Positions 23,944 through 35,466 of a DNA stretch of 64,000 nt are shown in pieces (position 1 is the stretch's first letter; each line of letters begins with the position of its first letter). The notes below the pieces were generated by a model. That model was not told the DNA's origin. It made no database searches and saw only the letters and a program-made list of their open reading frames with translations. This DNA is from Balanoglossus misakiensis. Lineage: Eukaryota; Hemichordata. The stretch spans positions 7,688,001 to 7,752,000 of the forward strand of contig CM082582.2 of assembly GCA_040954595.2 (NCBI GenBank), read 5' to 3'. Position numbers and translations under genes: made by a program.

Positions 23944-26900
23944 TTAGAAGTAATACTTATAAAGTAAAACCAATCCTACGACTACTGTGACACCTATACC
24001 AACGTATTGTAATAAAGACCTTTGTTTTTTCCAGGATTCACTGTCCCGTTGTTTTTTCCTCATTTTGGCCAATTTTTCCTCCATGCTGTGTTTCCTCTCT
24101 ACCCGTTTTCTCTTCCTGACTTCCTGATCCCTGTAAAAGTACAAATAATCAAGTGAGAGAAAGAAAAGTAAAGCCATTGATCCCTCCCCACAATGCATCC
24201 GGCCTCTCGCCCTGTGAAACTTATCCAGTGTGCTGTAACAATGTCACCTCTAAATGGAAATAAAGAAAACAGTTATCTGCAGTCAGTGAAGTCTGACTTT
24301 TGAAAACTGTAGTGTAGCATTAGAAGACCGTGACACTGAACAACAAGTCTGCCATGATTTATGTACTGACAGACTGGCTGAAACGATTAATACACACCAT
24401 GAGCTGGCTTCAATTTCAAAGCCATGTATAATATACCTCATCCTGGCATCATCTTCCTCTGCTTTGACATGCTCGTTTATTATTTCATCCTTTATTTTTT
24501 CTGTTTCTGTTTTTTCGGGACTATTGCTGGTGACAGATTGCTGCTGATCCGCAAATTCCTGACTGCGCGACTTTTTGGGCGGGATTGGTGGCGGTACCTC
24601 TGGTAACCTCTTGTCAATGCCATCAATATCCTGAAGACGAAAAAAAAACACAGAAATTTCACGAGACTGCAAATCATAATTTAGCCACCCTGCCCCCAAA
24701 AGAGGGGTATACTACATGCATATGTTGTTCTGACATGAATGGTCAAACTGCTCCGATGATCAAAACTTTAATCAGATCAGCAGGATGACGTAAATGGCCA
24801 AAGGGCAACCAAACGTTGACCCAGTTTCAGAAAACTACCCCTAGGCATTTCTGTTTGCATTTTGACCAAGTTTCGATCCTGCCAGGACCGGTTGCAAAAG
24901 CTCCCACTGTTGCCCTTGACAACACTTGACCTCTTGAACAGGAAGTATGTACAGTTCAATAAACAAGTGAAACTTAACAATGTGACTGAACTACAACTGT
25001 CAAAATTATAATGGTGAAATACTTGAATAAGTAATGAGTTGGAATTTATCTCTACAAAACTTAACCCCAATAACTCAATGCACCCGAACTATTACTGTGT
25101 AAACATTTGTGTATCAAAATATCAAAGTATAAGCAATGTACTTTGTACTCTCTTGTACTTTGTTTATTTAAACATCATCTTTCCGGTTGAAATCAGGAAT
25201 GTTGCTGCTCACATTTCTTTCACTTTGAGGAATCTTTTTGGAACCCCTGTGACGTACACAACAATGATGTCAGACTTGTTGAATCGACTGCATAATTATG
25301 AACCCTGGCGGAGAATTGGGGAACACTGCACTGGCTAAGCTAAGCAGCCACTGATTTGAAAGTCCATTTCTGCTTACCGTGTCTGAGGGGAGCTCCAGTC
25401 TCCCGTTCTTCAAAATTCTCTTAGCACCTTCAATGATCGCAATATAGGAGAAGCGCAGCTGGTCCGGCGTCTGAATCAAGCCCATCCTGTATCTCCTCAT
25501 GTCGAGAAGGATGGTGACGAGGTCTATGCAGTTCATGTCTCCACTCTTCTCAACCTGAAATGAGAAGTGTCGACGGCAATTTTACTGGAAGTTGATATCA
25601 CAGTTGGGCTAGGGAGTTCCTCTATAAAATGCATGTTGCATGTGTCCACCAGAGGCCAAGCAGGAATGTCAATTATGAGTGATGCTATTGACAATTTGGA
25701 AGTGGATTATACAGTTTTTGCCCTTTTTAGTCAAAGTTGTCACAACATATTATGAGTGAACGCTGTATCAGCTAAATAGTTCCAGTCAGGTCATCATAAA
25801 CACACGCACATTTGTACATACACACACACACATGATAGATAATGACAACATGGACTTACCAGAAGCAGACATGTATCGGCCAGACAGAACATACCCGATC
25901 TGCCGATACCAGCACTGCAGTGTATAACTGCGGGGCCTACGTCATCATCTAGCGAGCCTGACTGCCTCACAGCGGCTAGGAAATTCAAAAAAGCTGCCGG
26001 CGACTGTGGGAGTCCAAAATCTGGCCATGTCGTGTAGTGAAAATGGTACACTTCGCGTGTCTCCCCAGTCTGTCGGACACAACAAATTCAAGTGTAAGTT
26101 ACAACATAAATGGTACAGAATTTCCCAGTCAATGAAACTGACACCAATGCACATCAGAACTTAAACTCACACTCGTATCTTCAATTTGTATCGTGCGGAC
26201 AGTGTAGTATGATTTGACGTCTTCGTCCAACAATGCTACCCTGATTTGTTCATCTTCGAAGGTCATGATACCTTCGTCCGGGCTGTCTTCACCCAGCGGC
26301 CAATACTGGGCACATTTTATCTGCACGCAGAAGAGACAGTACACGTAAGCAGTGTTTCGCGTAGTTTAGGAACAGATGCATACATGTACACATATGGAAA
26401 TTACAAGGCATACATCCATCTATCTTAAAGGGACAATGTCTCTCTTCTGCTGCCCTTTTCCATTAATTATGTTTGATACAAGACACTGTTCATGTTATTC
26501 TACATGTGGATATATAATGAATGAACGTTCGACCACACGCAACTTCCATTCCGTTTGTAGGATATGAGAGTAAAAATCTCGCCAAAATGAATAAATGGTA
26601 AAGACCGATTATTCATTTTGGCGAGTTTTTCACTCTCGTGTCTACAAGTTGAATGGAAGTTGTATGTGGTTGAACGTTGTATAACTATATATCCACATGT
26701 AGAATAATATAAACGGTGTCTTGTATCAAATGTAATTAATGGGAAAAAGGCAGCAAGAGAGAGACTTTGTCCCTTTAAATAGTATGCAGAAATTCAAGGG
26801 TGATATAGGTGAGTGAGAGCACCTTTCACTCTCAACCACACTGCACACTTACCGAACCCTTTTCGATGACCTTATTGAGCATGACCACGGCCCGACTTTT

Positions 26901-29317
26901 CTGTTCCCACACCATCAGCCAAAAGTGGCCGGAGGTTGTGGGCAACGGTCCCTGCAAAAAGGGAGAAAAAAAAGCGTGAAACAAAACTGCAATTTCTGGG
27001 AAAGAAAATCGCCAAAATTGGAAGAAATAACGTAAGCAAACATTTGCCTGATCCCTTGTGACAAAAAGAAGATGTGTTTGCATACAAACCTGAGTGAGGA
27101 TATATGATCTGTGTGTTTGTGGAGATTCCACTAAACTAGCATTGATGTAATCGTTATCTCCCCGTTTGAGTCGGACACGTGTGTGGTCATCTGTGAAAAA
27201 AATTCACAAAATAAAGTTAAGAGTCCCTTATGGGAAGCCAACTTGATAATTCTAACAACCCATGTTTAATAGTCAAAATTGTCATTTTTTTTTCGGAAAT
27301 GCTGATAGTTAACCCTTTTATTTGTATGGGGAAAGGACAAATGTGATACATCATTTCATGAATTATGAATACCTTTTTGATATGTCAAATCATGAATAAC
27401 AAATGGTTATGATACATGAAATAATGAATTACATGTACAATGTCGAGTAGTGAAATTTGAATATCTCATAATGTGATACTGATATGCTGAATTATGAACT
27501 ACATTGTATGAATACACCTAATATGTAGAATCATGTTTTACCGAGCTGTTATGTCAAATCATGAATTATACTGAATACCTCATTTAATACCTCATACTGA
27601 ATATGTCAGTGTTCTCCAAAGGAATTTCTGATACGTAAAGTCAATGAATTAGAAACATTGGTATATATACTCACATGGACTAACATCTCTGTATCTGTTC
27701 CTGGGTCTGTTGTCTGTCCGTTTCGCATCACGAATGCTGTACTCGTAATTTGCAGCTGTCAGACGAATTCTCTGCAAAGATATAAAACGTCGCTTATAGG
27801 GTCAGTTTCACTGGTTTGTGAGGGATTCTCATACTGATCTCAGACAGAGAGTTTTTTGTAGTATTACTTTACGCCATGAATTCTGATTATTGCAGTTTCA
27901 CCCTGATTTCCTGTTGGACCCAAGGGGTTAATGGTTTAACATGGCCTTTGCTTCCTCTCCTTTGTGAAAACGATGAAAGACATGATCCCACCAGTACAAG
28001 AAAAGTACAGAAACAGTTCCGGAATGGAACCACATCCACAAACGGTACCCTTAAAGGTATACGGTCACCTATGGAAAATTAGCAATAGTTACCATGGCAA
28101 AATGAGATCTAGCCAATCACCGATTTTCAGTGGGTGGCACACGCGAAAAAAAGAGTGCCACCATATGTTCTTTTAGAACGCTCAAATACGCCATTTCAGC
28201 CATATATGGGCGTATGTAAATTGGAGGTGACTGTATACCTTTAACCTCTGAGACACAACCCTTGCTCTAAAATTGCTGCAACTGATGTAGACCCTGGTTC
28301 TCAGCAACTATATAAGCTCAACTACAGACTACAAAGCCCGGCATTCTAAACCTCCAATAAACACCCACACACAAAATTAAATACAAAGCAATGTCTACGC
28401 AGCAAGGAATACGCCCCCACACTTGGTACCTTCTTTATATTTTACGAACGCCTTTGGTTTACGCTTTCACTTCAATTCAAAGGTCACTGATCCTAAACGG
28501 TTGGACATAATGTTGTGCTTTTTTACTTCGGTGTCACAAGTGGAGTTTCAACAGAACTGCTATTAACCAAACTACCCCTAACCAACTGCAATTGCCAACA
28601 GCCTTGCTGCAGTTTTGTAGCCCTGTGACTCCCCAAAACAAAATCGTAAAGGGGAGTCGTAGGGCTGCAAAGCTGCAGCAACAGCCATGCTAAACATATG
28701 GTCAAATCTCTTTCCTCAATGGACATCATCTATGCTACTAAATGTAGAAGTCATGATGTATTCAGGTTTATAAACAAAAAATGTCAATGTCAACCCTAAA
28801 ATCTTAGTGTCTCTCCACGGGAGAAGTTATTCAATCTGCAGGAAGTATGTGAACAAAGATAGGTGCAAACAACTGGCCAGATAAACACCTCATTTCAATG
28901 AATATTCATGATTTGCTGGCACACAGCCACCCTAAAAATCTTGACCATAAGGAACAACAGAGGTGCAGTGCCCCCCGTGTTATGTTAGAGACCAATGTGT
29001 CACCTTAATCCTTGGCCCTAACACTTCAAGGGTGCGACATGCAGAATGGACGGTTACGGTTTGAAAATCGCAGTATCCAGGTCAGCGAAAAATGACCGCA
29101 TGTACCTTGCCCCGACCCGTCACAAATACGGCCCAGCTCTGTGTCACCGGAAAGCGAAACTTGGCATATCTCGATCGGCGAAAACAACACGCTGTGTGTT
29201 TACAATCATACACGGTTTGAAAACGGTTACACGTTATATTACCATAAAGAGTGAATGCCATCCATTTACTCTGTCGATTTCTTGAAATTCTTCCTCGATC
29301 CCTAGCTCTTCTTCCAT
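23944..29317 (-). CDS. PTPN1/2: Tail-anchored tyrosine phosphatase, PTPN1/PTPN2 type
   Basis: Nine exons: 29317-29243, 27771-27675, 27190-27090, 26951-26853, 26320-26171, 26069-25860, 25554-25378, 24630-24437, 24130-23944. They give 429 residues; human PTPN1 has 435 and PTPN2-ER 415. The classical PTP domain spans about residues 10-290. It has the NDYINASL loop, KCAQYWP, the WPD loop (W189-D191) and the P-loop [10 protein letters not shown] with nucleophile C225. A proline-rich PPPIPPKK motif in exon 8 could bind SH3 domains, as in PTP1B. Exon 9 has a basic stretch and then a final hydrophobic helix ([18 protein letters not shown]), a C-terminal ER tail anchor. The family dephosphorylates insulin-receptor and JAK/STAT signalling proteins. 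The gene likely represents the ancestor of the two vertebrate paralogues. Introns carry MITEs. Confidence 0.96.
26425..26778. mobile_element. TTAA-ended MITE, family A, copy 2
   Basis: 354 bp in the PTPN intron between exons 26853-26951 and 26171-26320. The termini TTAAAGGGACAATGTCTCTC and GAGAGACTTTGTCCCTTTAA form long inverted repeats, and inner arms (CTACATGTGGATATATAATG and its inverse) continue the palindrome. The central CTCGCCAAAATGAATA palindrome matches copy 1 at 19770-20274. It is nearly a full-length foldback. Confidence 0.92.
27330..27610. repeat. Degenerate ATGAATTA-type simple repeat
   Basis: About 280 bases in PTPN intron 1 where words such as TCATGAATTA, GTCAAATCATGAAT and GAATACCT recur at irregular spacing. 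It looks like a decayed minisatellite. No protein can be read through it. Confidence 0.6.
28051..28244. mobile_element. TTAA-ended MITE, family B, full copy
   Basis: The element starts TTAAAGGTATACGGTCACCT and ends AGGTGACTGTATACCTTTAA, a 20-base terminal inverted repeat with one internal mismatch and TTAA at both edges. It is 194 bp, non-coding, in PTPN intron 1. A truncated relative is at 49445-49532 in the WWP gene. Confidence 0.9.
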
Positions 29318-30070
29318 GGTTGTAGAGGACCTATTTAACCAACTACCATCATAATGCGGAAGGGTCCTTTCCTCGTATTAGGCACTGGCGTCGTTCTTGG
29401 AAAACCCCATGCGCGCTACAGCGTCGCCTTCATCCACCGGAAGTTGGCATCCCTGACTGACGTGACCGGTGTTTCGTAGAAGAGGTCATTTGCTGGGTCA
29501 CGTTCCTGAAGACGTTGACTCTGGGAAACGAGTCACTTTTATTTATGAGACAGAAAATTTTAATTTTACAAAGCCGAGCAACGGTGTCAGTTAAACTGTA
29601 AACGATGTTATCACTTTTTTCCTGATGGATGGAATCCCACGGATGACCCCCGTAGAGGGCGCACTTAAAATATATTTACTGCATGCACACATTTTGTGAT
29701 GACATTGTCGACTTGGGCATTAATATTTGGAGTTTTGCAATGACACGAGGAATTCAATACACTACAAGTAGTGTTTTAGACATGCTGAAGCTGATAATCT
29801 CAGAAATATATTATATAAGCAGGTTTACAATACTTCTTGATGGGCCAAGGCATGTGACAAAACCTGTCATTTTCGCAGACTTAATTGGGAACTTTATATC
29901 GAGTAATTCATATATGGGACACTCACTGCACAATTCAACCCATTGGTCCCATTAAACCACCAACATAGTTTTGTCCCATCTCGCACACACACACTCGTTT
30001 TTGTCATCCACATTTCACTTCTCGCGAAACAACGACAACGACAACAACACCAATTATAATGCTCAAACTT
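29318..30070. promoter_or_regulatory. PTPN upstream region
   Basis: Sequence 5' of the PTPN start codon (29317, -). The first 250 bases are less AT-rich than the surroundings, with several CG dinucleotides (CATGCGCGCTACAGCGTCGCC near 29410), as expected near a broad promoter. No TATA box is evident. The remainder is plain intergenic sequence up to the EIF2S2 poly(A) signal. Confidence 0.4.
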
Positions 30071-30076
30071 TTTATT
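30071..30076 (-). terminator. Candidate poly(A) signal, EIF2S2
   Basis: TTTATT on the + strand reads AATAAA on the - strand. It would give EIF2S2 a 3' UTR of about 1.44 kb. Confidence 0.4.
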
Positions 30077-31517
30077 ATCGTATGTAAGCATACAATTTAC
30101 AAGATTATGGTGTTTTTAAAAAATTCAATTCAAATATTCTGCTACAACTGACATATCAACATGACAGTGCACCCGGGCCTACAACTTGCTGTGCAGGAAC
30201 GTTCCTTTGGGCAGGGGGCAATGTAAAAGAATGACACAGTTCTGACAAACAGACTGAACAAAAAAAATTAAATCACAACTCTGAAGCCTGGACTGCACTG
30301 GGAAACCAAGACCTGGTTCACCAAGTGAAATTTACTATTGCTCCAAATAGACAGACAGGTGCACATATTTGGAGATTTTACAAGTTCACACGAACCCCAT
30401 AATATCATTCACAAAACCTGTGTTTTGACCGCTCTAGCAGTCGGGTAATGAAGTTCAAGTCTACCCCTGAAAACATCAAAAAAAGAAAGAAACATTGCAG
30501 TATAACACCATCTCTTACTTAACTTAACCTCACGTTTATCTATTCACTTGTTACAAGAAATTACATATTAAATCTACATACAATCATATCATTTCGTGAA
30601 AAGTTAACTTTAGCTGTCAATAAATACAGTTCCATCCAGCTTTCTATATTTTCAAGTGATTCACCGAATAAACTGTGCAGAGTTTTCACTGGAGCAGTCT
30701 CCTGTCACTTGGTTACCTTCGTAACACCTGCGTGGGAGTGTCTCTAATTAAATAGAGGGTTTTTTTTGTTCATAGAAAGACAGTACTTTGGGTTCAAAAC
30801 ACACTCTCCTGAACAAGTTTCCTATACTGGCAACATGTGAAAGATTACACTAGCATAAAAATGTTACACTTTGTGTAGGTCTGTTGTGTGTTAGGTCCAG
30901 CAGCATGGTTAATGATCATATTTTCTCAATATAAATTCAATATTCCCTTCAAAGTAGTCTCATGTAAGCTAAATTACTGCCCTGACAATAACTGATGGCC
31001 CAGAGTCCCAACATATTTAGAGAAACTGCATCTGCCCACGCAATCAGGTGTCAGTTCAGCTTAGTGTAATTAGCCCCTCTGTGGCTGTTACAGTGACATT
31101 TGTGCATGTCCTGTGGATGACAGAGCTCTCCACTTACCCTAGACACATAATTGTTCTAGGAGAGCAACCCCCTGGATTTTTCCCTGCCTGGCACTTACCC
31201 CAACAATATCTAATGGTGGGTGAGAAATGCATGGGTGGGGAAATGTCCAGGGGGGTAACTGTCTCCATACCAATTACACTAAGCTGAACCAAATGCTCCT
31301 CACATGGGGAAACACTTTCAGCAGTTTTCTTAAATATGCCCGGATTTTGACATATCACCAGTTACCATCGCAGTACCACGATTTGAATAAGCACAAAAAA
31401 ACCCTCGTAAGGTATGTGACTCTGGCAATTTCATAGCACTTTAACGGCCAGAACCCTGGGACTGTTTTTTTTTATTATAAAAGCTACCGGTGAACAATTG
31501 TCGGAGAGGAAGTGTCT
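30077..31517 (-). other. Probable EIF2S2 3' UTR
   Basis: No coding signal on either strand between the EIF2S2 stop (31518) and the hexamer at 30071. Sequence is AT-rich with short homopolymers. Confidence 0.45.
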
Positions 31518-34500
31518 CTACTTGGTCTTGGCTCTTATCTGCGCTCTCTTGGTTGTAACAGCCTGGAAACCTGACTTGATGCTTGCCACCGAACACCTGG
31601 AATGACACATTTCACACTGAAGGAAAAATATCCTGTTGTCTTTCTGGAGAATGGTGTCGGGTGATCTGCACGTGTGACATGTTACATACTCCTCTGTGGA
31701 GAGAGAAAAAAACAGAGTTTCAGAAATATTGCAAATTATGTTACAGGGAGACACTTCACTAAAAACTGGAGTAAACGCGTATCAAACACATTTTCCAGCC
31801 CCTTTCTCATAAAACCATATGTTAACAGAACCTCTACAATTTGGTGTCCGGTTTAGACTGTGCTTTCATCTGAATTGCATATAAACAGTGAGATATCTGT
31901 TTGAACAAAGCAATAAAAACACATACATGATTAATAACTAGATTTACAGGACTTGCACAAGATTTAATTGGAGGAAAAATTTCACTTACTTATATAACGC
32001 CTGAGGACATTCTCAATCTGTTTCTGCTGAAATCTACCCTTGATAATAAGTTGGTTATTGCCATCAATTGAACCGCTGGTACCCAACTCAGCAAGCAAGA
32101 AAGCTAGTAAATGATTGGGTTGACGATGCAGCCTGCAGGTGGATGAAAAAAGTCATCAGCAAATTAAATATCGTTGATCGACATCTTGTGGTGCAAGATT
32201 GAAGTGGAATCATAACATTCTGAAACCAACTATTCTGACAAGACCTACAAAGCTGCCTGTCAGAGGGGTGATTTTTCTTTTCAATTTTTGGCATAGCAGC
32301 ACAGAAGAGAACACACACACACACTTACATTTTACAAATGTCAGCAAAATTCACAAACGACGATTTCTTCGCGCCAACCCTGACAACTTGCGGAGGTCTC
32401 ATGACAAATCTCTTCTTTTCGCCCGACACCATATCGGGATTTTTGGCTCTCATTATGTCGAAGACTCTGGTGAGGAGCTGGAAATGAGAAAGTCGTTATT
32501 GGCCAGAACTGTTTTAGAGATCCAGGAAACACACTCAGTCACATATCTTTCCCATCAGAGAATGTATAAAAAATTCAGGCAGTACATTATAGACAGAGAT
32601 ACATGTACTGATTAACATAATATATTTTCATATGTCGTGTAGTGTGTCATATTAAGTTCCAGAGTGGACTACACCAATGGTATATGTCATGGTCGACACT
32701 AACGCCAGCAAAGCATTAAATGCTGGAAAACTCTATAAGTTTGCTTACCTCGTCATATGTGTAATCTCTCTCTGATCCTGCCCACGATGTACTGTCTTTT
32801 GGTCTGTCTGAAAATCAACAATGAGAAAGTGAATATGAATTTTCTGTCACGCCACATCCTACACTCTCGCTAGATACATAGCTACATACTGGAGTAACAA
32901 ATTCAGCAGACGTACCATCTTTTTCATCTTCCTCGTTTTCGTTTTCATTTTCCTTGGAGTCGTCATCCAGCACCGGTCTCCTTTTCTTCTTCTTCTTCTT
33001 CGACGACGTGAAGTCAAAGTCTGCATCGATGTCGTTGTCCAGGGAGGAAATTTTGGTATGTTCACCGTCTCTCTCCCCATCTTTGTTCTCGGCGTCCTGA
33101 ACAACAACCATGATCAAAGAACGGTGCATAAAAATATCACCAACAAGCAGTGTAGTAGCTGACAAAGGAAAGGGCTGGTGTGCTTACTGCTAATGAACAA
33201 CTCAAGTGCCTTGCTAATACTACCCTGCTGTCTTTTTATACAAGTTTCTGATGCAACTTTTGCTGTGGATGATGAAACTCACCATACCATTACAAAGGTA
33301 ATCTAATCCCCTTTTATAGAGTATTTATGTGTTATAAAGTTGAATCAGGATTCTGTTTTGTTTTTTTCATTCCCATTAATTACTTCCCTGGTGAAATAAA
33401 GGCATATTACTTACAGGTAAAGCTTCTTCCATTCCATCCATATCAAAATGTTTCTTTTTCTTCTTTTTCTTTTTCCCACCAAATTCAAGGTCAAGCGTAT
33501 CTACAGATAAGGACAGGGTTCATTTTTAATACACATCTCTTCACAATCAATATTTTGATTTAATATATCACACGTAATTTTAATCCAATACACATCCATA
33601 CCTGATTACCCTAAAATATACAATTTTAGATTAACTGTCTCACCATCTACGACTTTTTCTTCTGGAACTACAATTTCTTCTTTTGTTTCTGTTGAATTCT
33701 CATATTCTGGTGGTGCTGGCGTTTCTGTGGGTTCTGTAGTAGATTCCCCAGTGAGGGCTGCCTCCATGTCAAATGGAGTCTTCTTTTTCTTCTTCTTTTT
33801 CTTCATGGTTGGATCAAATATCTAGAGAGGAAATGGAATTGACAGATAGCAAATGTAGACACATTATTGCTGAGTCATTCTTATTTATGTCTTCATGATG
33901 ACAAGTACCGTTTAAACTGGTTGATTTATTGCATAATCTATTCATCATAAATGGTCAAGTGCAATAAAGTCCAAAGCTGGTGTTATAGGTTATAGGTTTG
34001 CATCACATGACGTTGATTCGTTGGTAGCACCGACACAAGATTTGTTGGCTAGTAAAATGTACTTTACAGTACTGTTGTTCACGTGAACAATAGACCATGC
34101 GAACAATATGAATTGTAACATAGTCTAAAGCCTGGGTGAGAAGAATTGGAAATCACATGTGGTAAGATGTGTGAAGGGATGAGGGACAACGACTGAACTA
34201 CTACAGAGACTTTCTCGATGATAAGGATTAATCTTTCTGACAGAGGTCAATGTCGTCCGGCTGACCTTTTGCCCGAAAATGGTTAGTGTGCGTCGTTGTC
34301 AATTGCAATCTCAGCAGCAACAGCTGGTACATAGTGACTATGTACATGTTGTACTACGTGATTCCCTGAACGGTACGGACCCATTGATGTTGCGTTTTAC
34401 GACAAAGCGTTGAGACGCCCAACCTTTCCGAGTCTAAGATCGCGTCACTAGCACGGTATTAACACTCTGATCTCTGCGAATTAATATAACTCACGGAAGG

Positions 34501-34666
34501 TAAACTTTATAAACCCTGCTTTTTTGTGTGAAACACACGCCAAAATATCTCAACAAGGGTGTCCAATCAAATGACGTAAAACGGCATAACGCGTGGTAGA
34601 CATGTTGAAATCGGACCCGGTCAATGTCTGCCAAGAAATTCCACTTACCGCGTCATCTTCAGCCAT
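31518..34666 (-). CDS. EIF2S2: Translation initiation factor eIF2 subunit beta
   Basis: Eight exons: 34666-34649, 33821-33644, 33500-33415, 33096-32916, 32807-32749, 32477-32329, 32132-31990, 31693-31518. The joined frame is 329 residues; human has 333. The first exon codes only MAEDDA. Three lysine blocks (K13-20, K75-82, K127-132) are the family's K-boxes, which bind eIF5 and eIF2B epsilon. The conserved core includes the [10 protein letters not shown] and [12 protein letters not shown]-like regions and then [19 protein letters not shown]4 zinc ribbon has C277-x2-C280 and C298-x2-C301. The protein is part of the eIF2 GTPase that delivers initiator Met-tRNA to the 40S subunit. Acidic, low-complexity linkers separate the K-boxes. 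A palindromic CRE lies about 150 bases upstream of the start. Confidence 0.97.
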
Positions 34667-34815
34667 GATGAACGTTTACACGGTTTCTCTTAACTCTAAC
34701 AACAACGAAACAATGTGTTGGGATTGAATACGATCAAAACTTCGTCTTATATCGCTGTTTACTTGTAGTGGCACCAGTGCACTAATCTTGCATCACCCTA
34801 CACACACGACGGTAG

Positions 34816-34823
34816 TGACGTCA
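34816..34823. promoter_or_regulatory. Palindromic CRE (TGACGTCA)
   Basis: A perfect TGACGTCA inside GTGACGTCAC, 150 bases upstream of the EIF2S2 start codon. This is the consensus for CREB/ATF proteins. Position and perfect match make promoter function plausible, but it is not shown. Confidence 0.55.
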
Positions 34824-35098
34824 CTGAGCATGCCTTCCTGCATTGCGCAGGTGTTGGACCCTGTTGCGGTCGAAGGTATCTGTTCATTTGCTCGTTGGCG
34901 GCGTTCTCAATGGATTTGGTGACCTGCCTGCTTGAATGATACATATTTGACAGAGTTGCCTTTCTGAATTACCATTTTCTGTCAATTAACCTATTCGATC
35001 GGGAAAAGGAGATTCCTTCAGACATCTGTTCCATCTTGTGTTGCTCTCACGCTTTTAAACTGCTTACAGACAGACTGACATGCCAAGGACCAGGTGCA

Positions 35099-35177
35099 AT
35101 AATTGTACCCTCGATGGGCCGGTTTGATCACTCTGATCATGCTCTGATCAAACCAGCCCATCAAGACTACAATTATT
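35099..35177. repeat. Palindromic foldback, about 80 bases
   Basis: The left arm AATAATTGTA...GATGGGC..GTTTGATCA pairs with the right arm TGATCAAAC..GCCCATC...TACAATTATT. The arms are about 33 bases with two small mismatched stretches and a short loop containing further TGATCA/CTGATC words. It lies between EIF2S2 and the NOB1 3' end. It could be a tiny MITE or a cruciform-forming sequence. Confidence 0.8.
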
Positions 35178-35311
35178 GAAGCTAACCAGGGACATACACT
35201 CCTTCGCCTCCCTCCTGTAATTGTCTTTAAGTTGAGGAGTTACTTTTGTTATTAACAAAGGACTGAAAATTAAAAAAAATCAGGAGAGTGTATGGCTTTA
35301 TATTAATTGAC

Positions 35312-35317
35312 TTTATT
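35312..35317 (-). terminator. Candidate poly(A) signal, NOB1
   Basis: TTTATT on the + strand reads AATAAA on the - strand, about 150 bases past the NOB1 stop codon, which is a typical spacing. Confidence 0.6.
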
Positions 35318-35466
35318 ACCACAAGTACAGAGATAAGAAAATACTGGATCAAAGGGCCCAGCATGCCCACACCAACAAATGTGGGCTATCAAGATATTCA
35401 GACATACATACGTGTATTTGTATGTTAATTTAAAAAAAAAGATCGTGCTTCAAAATACAAGTATTT

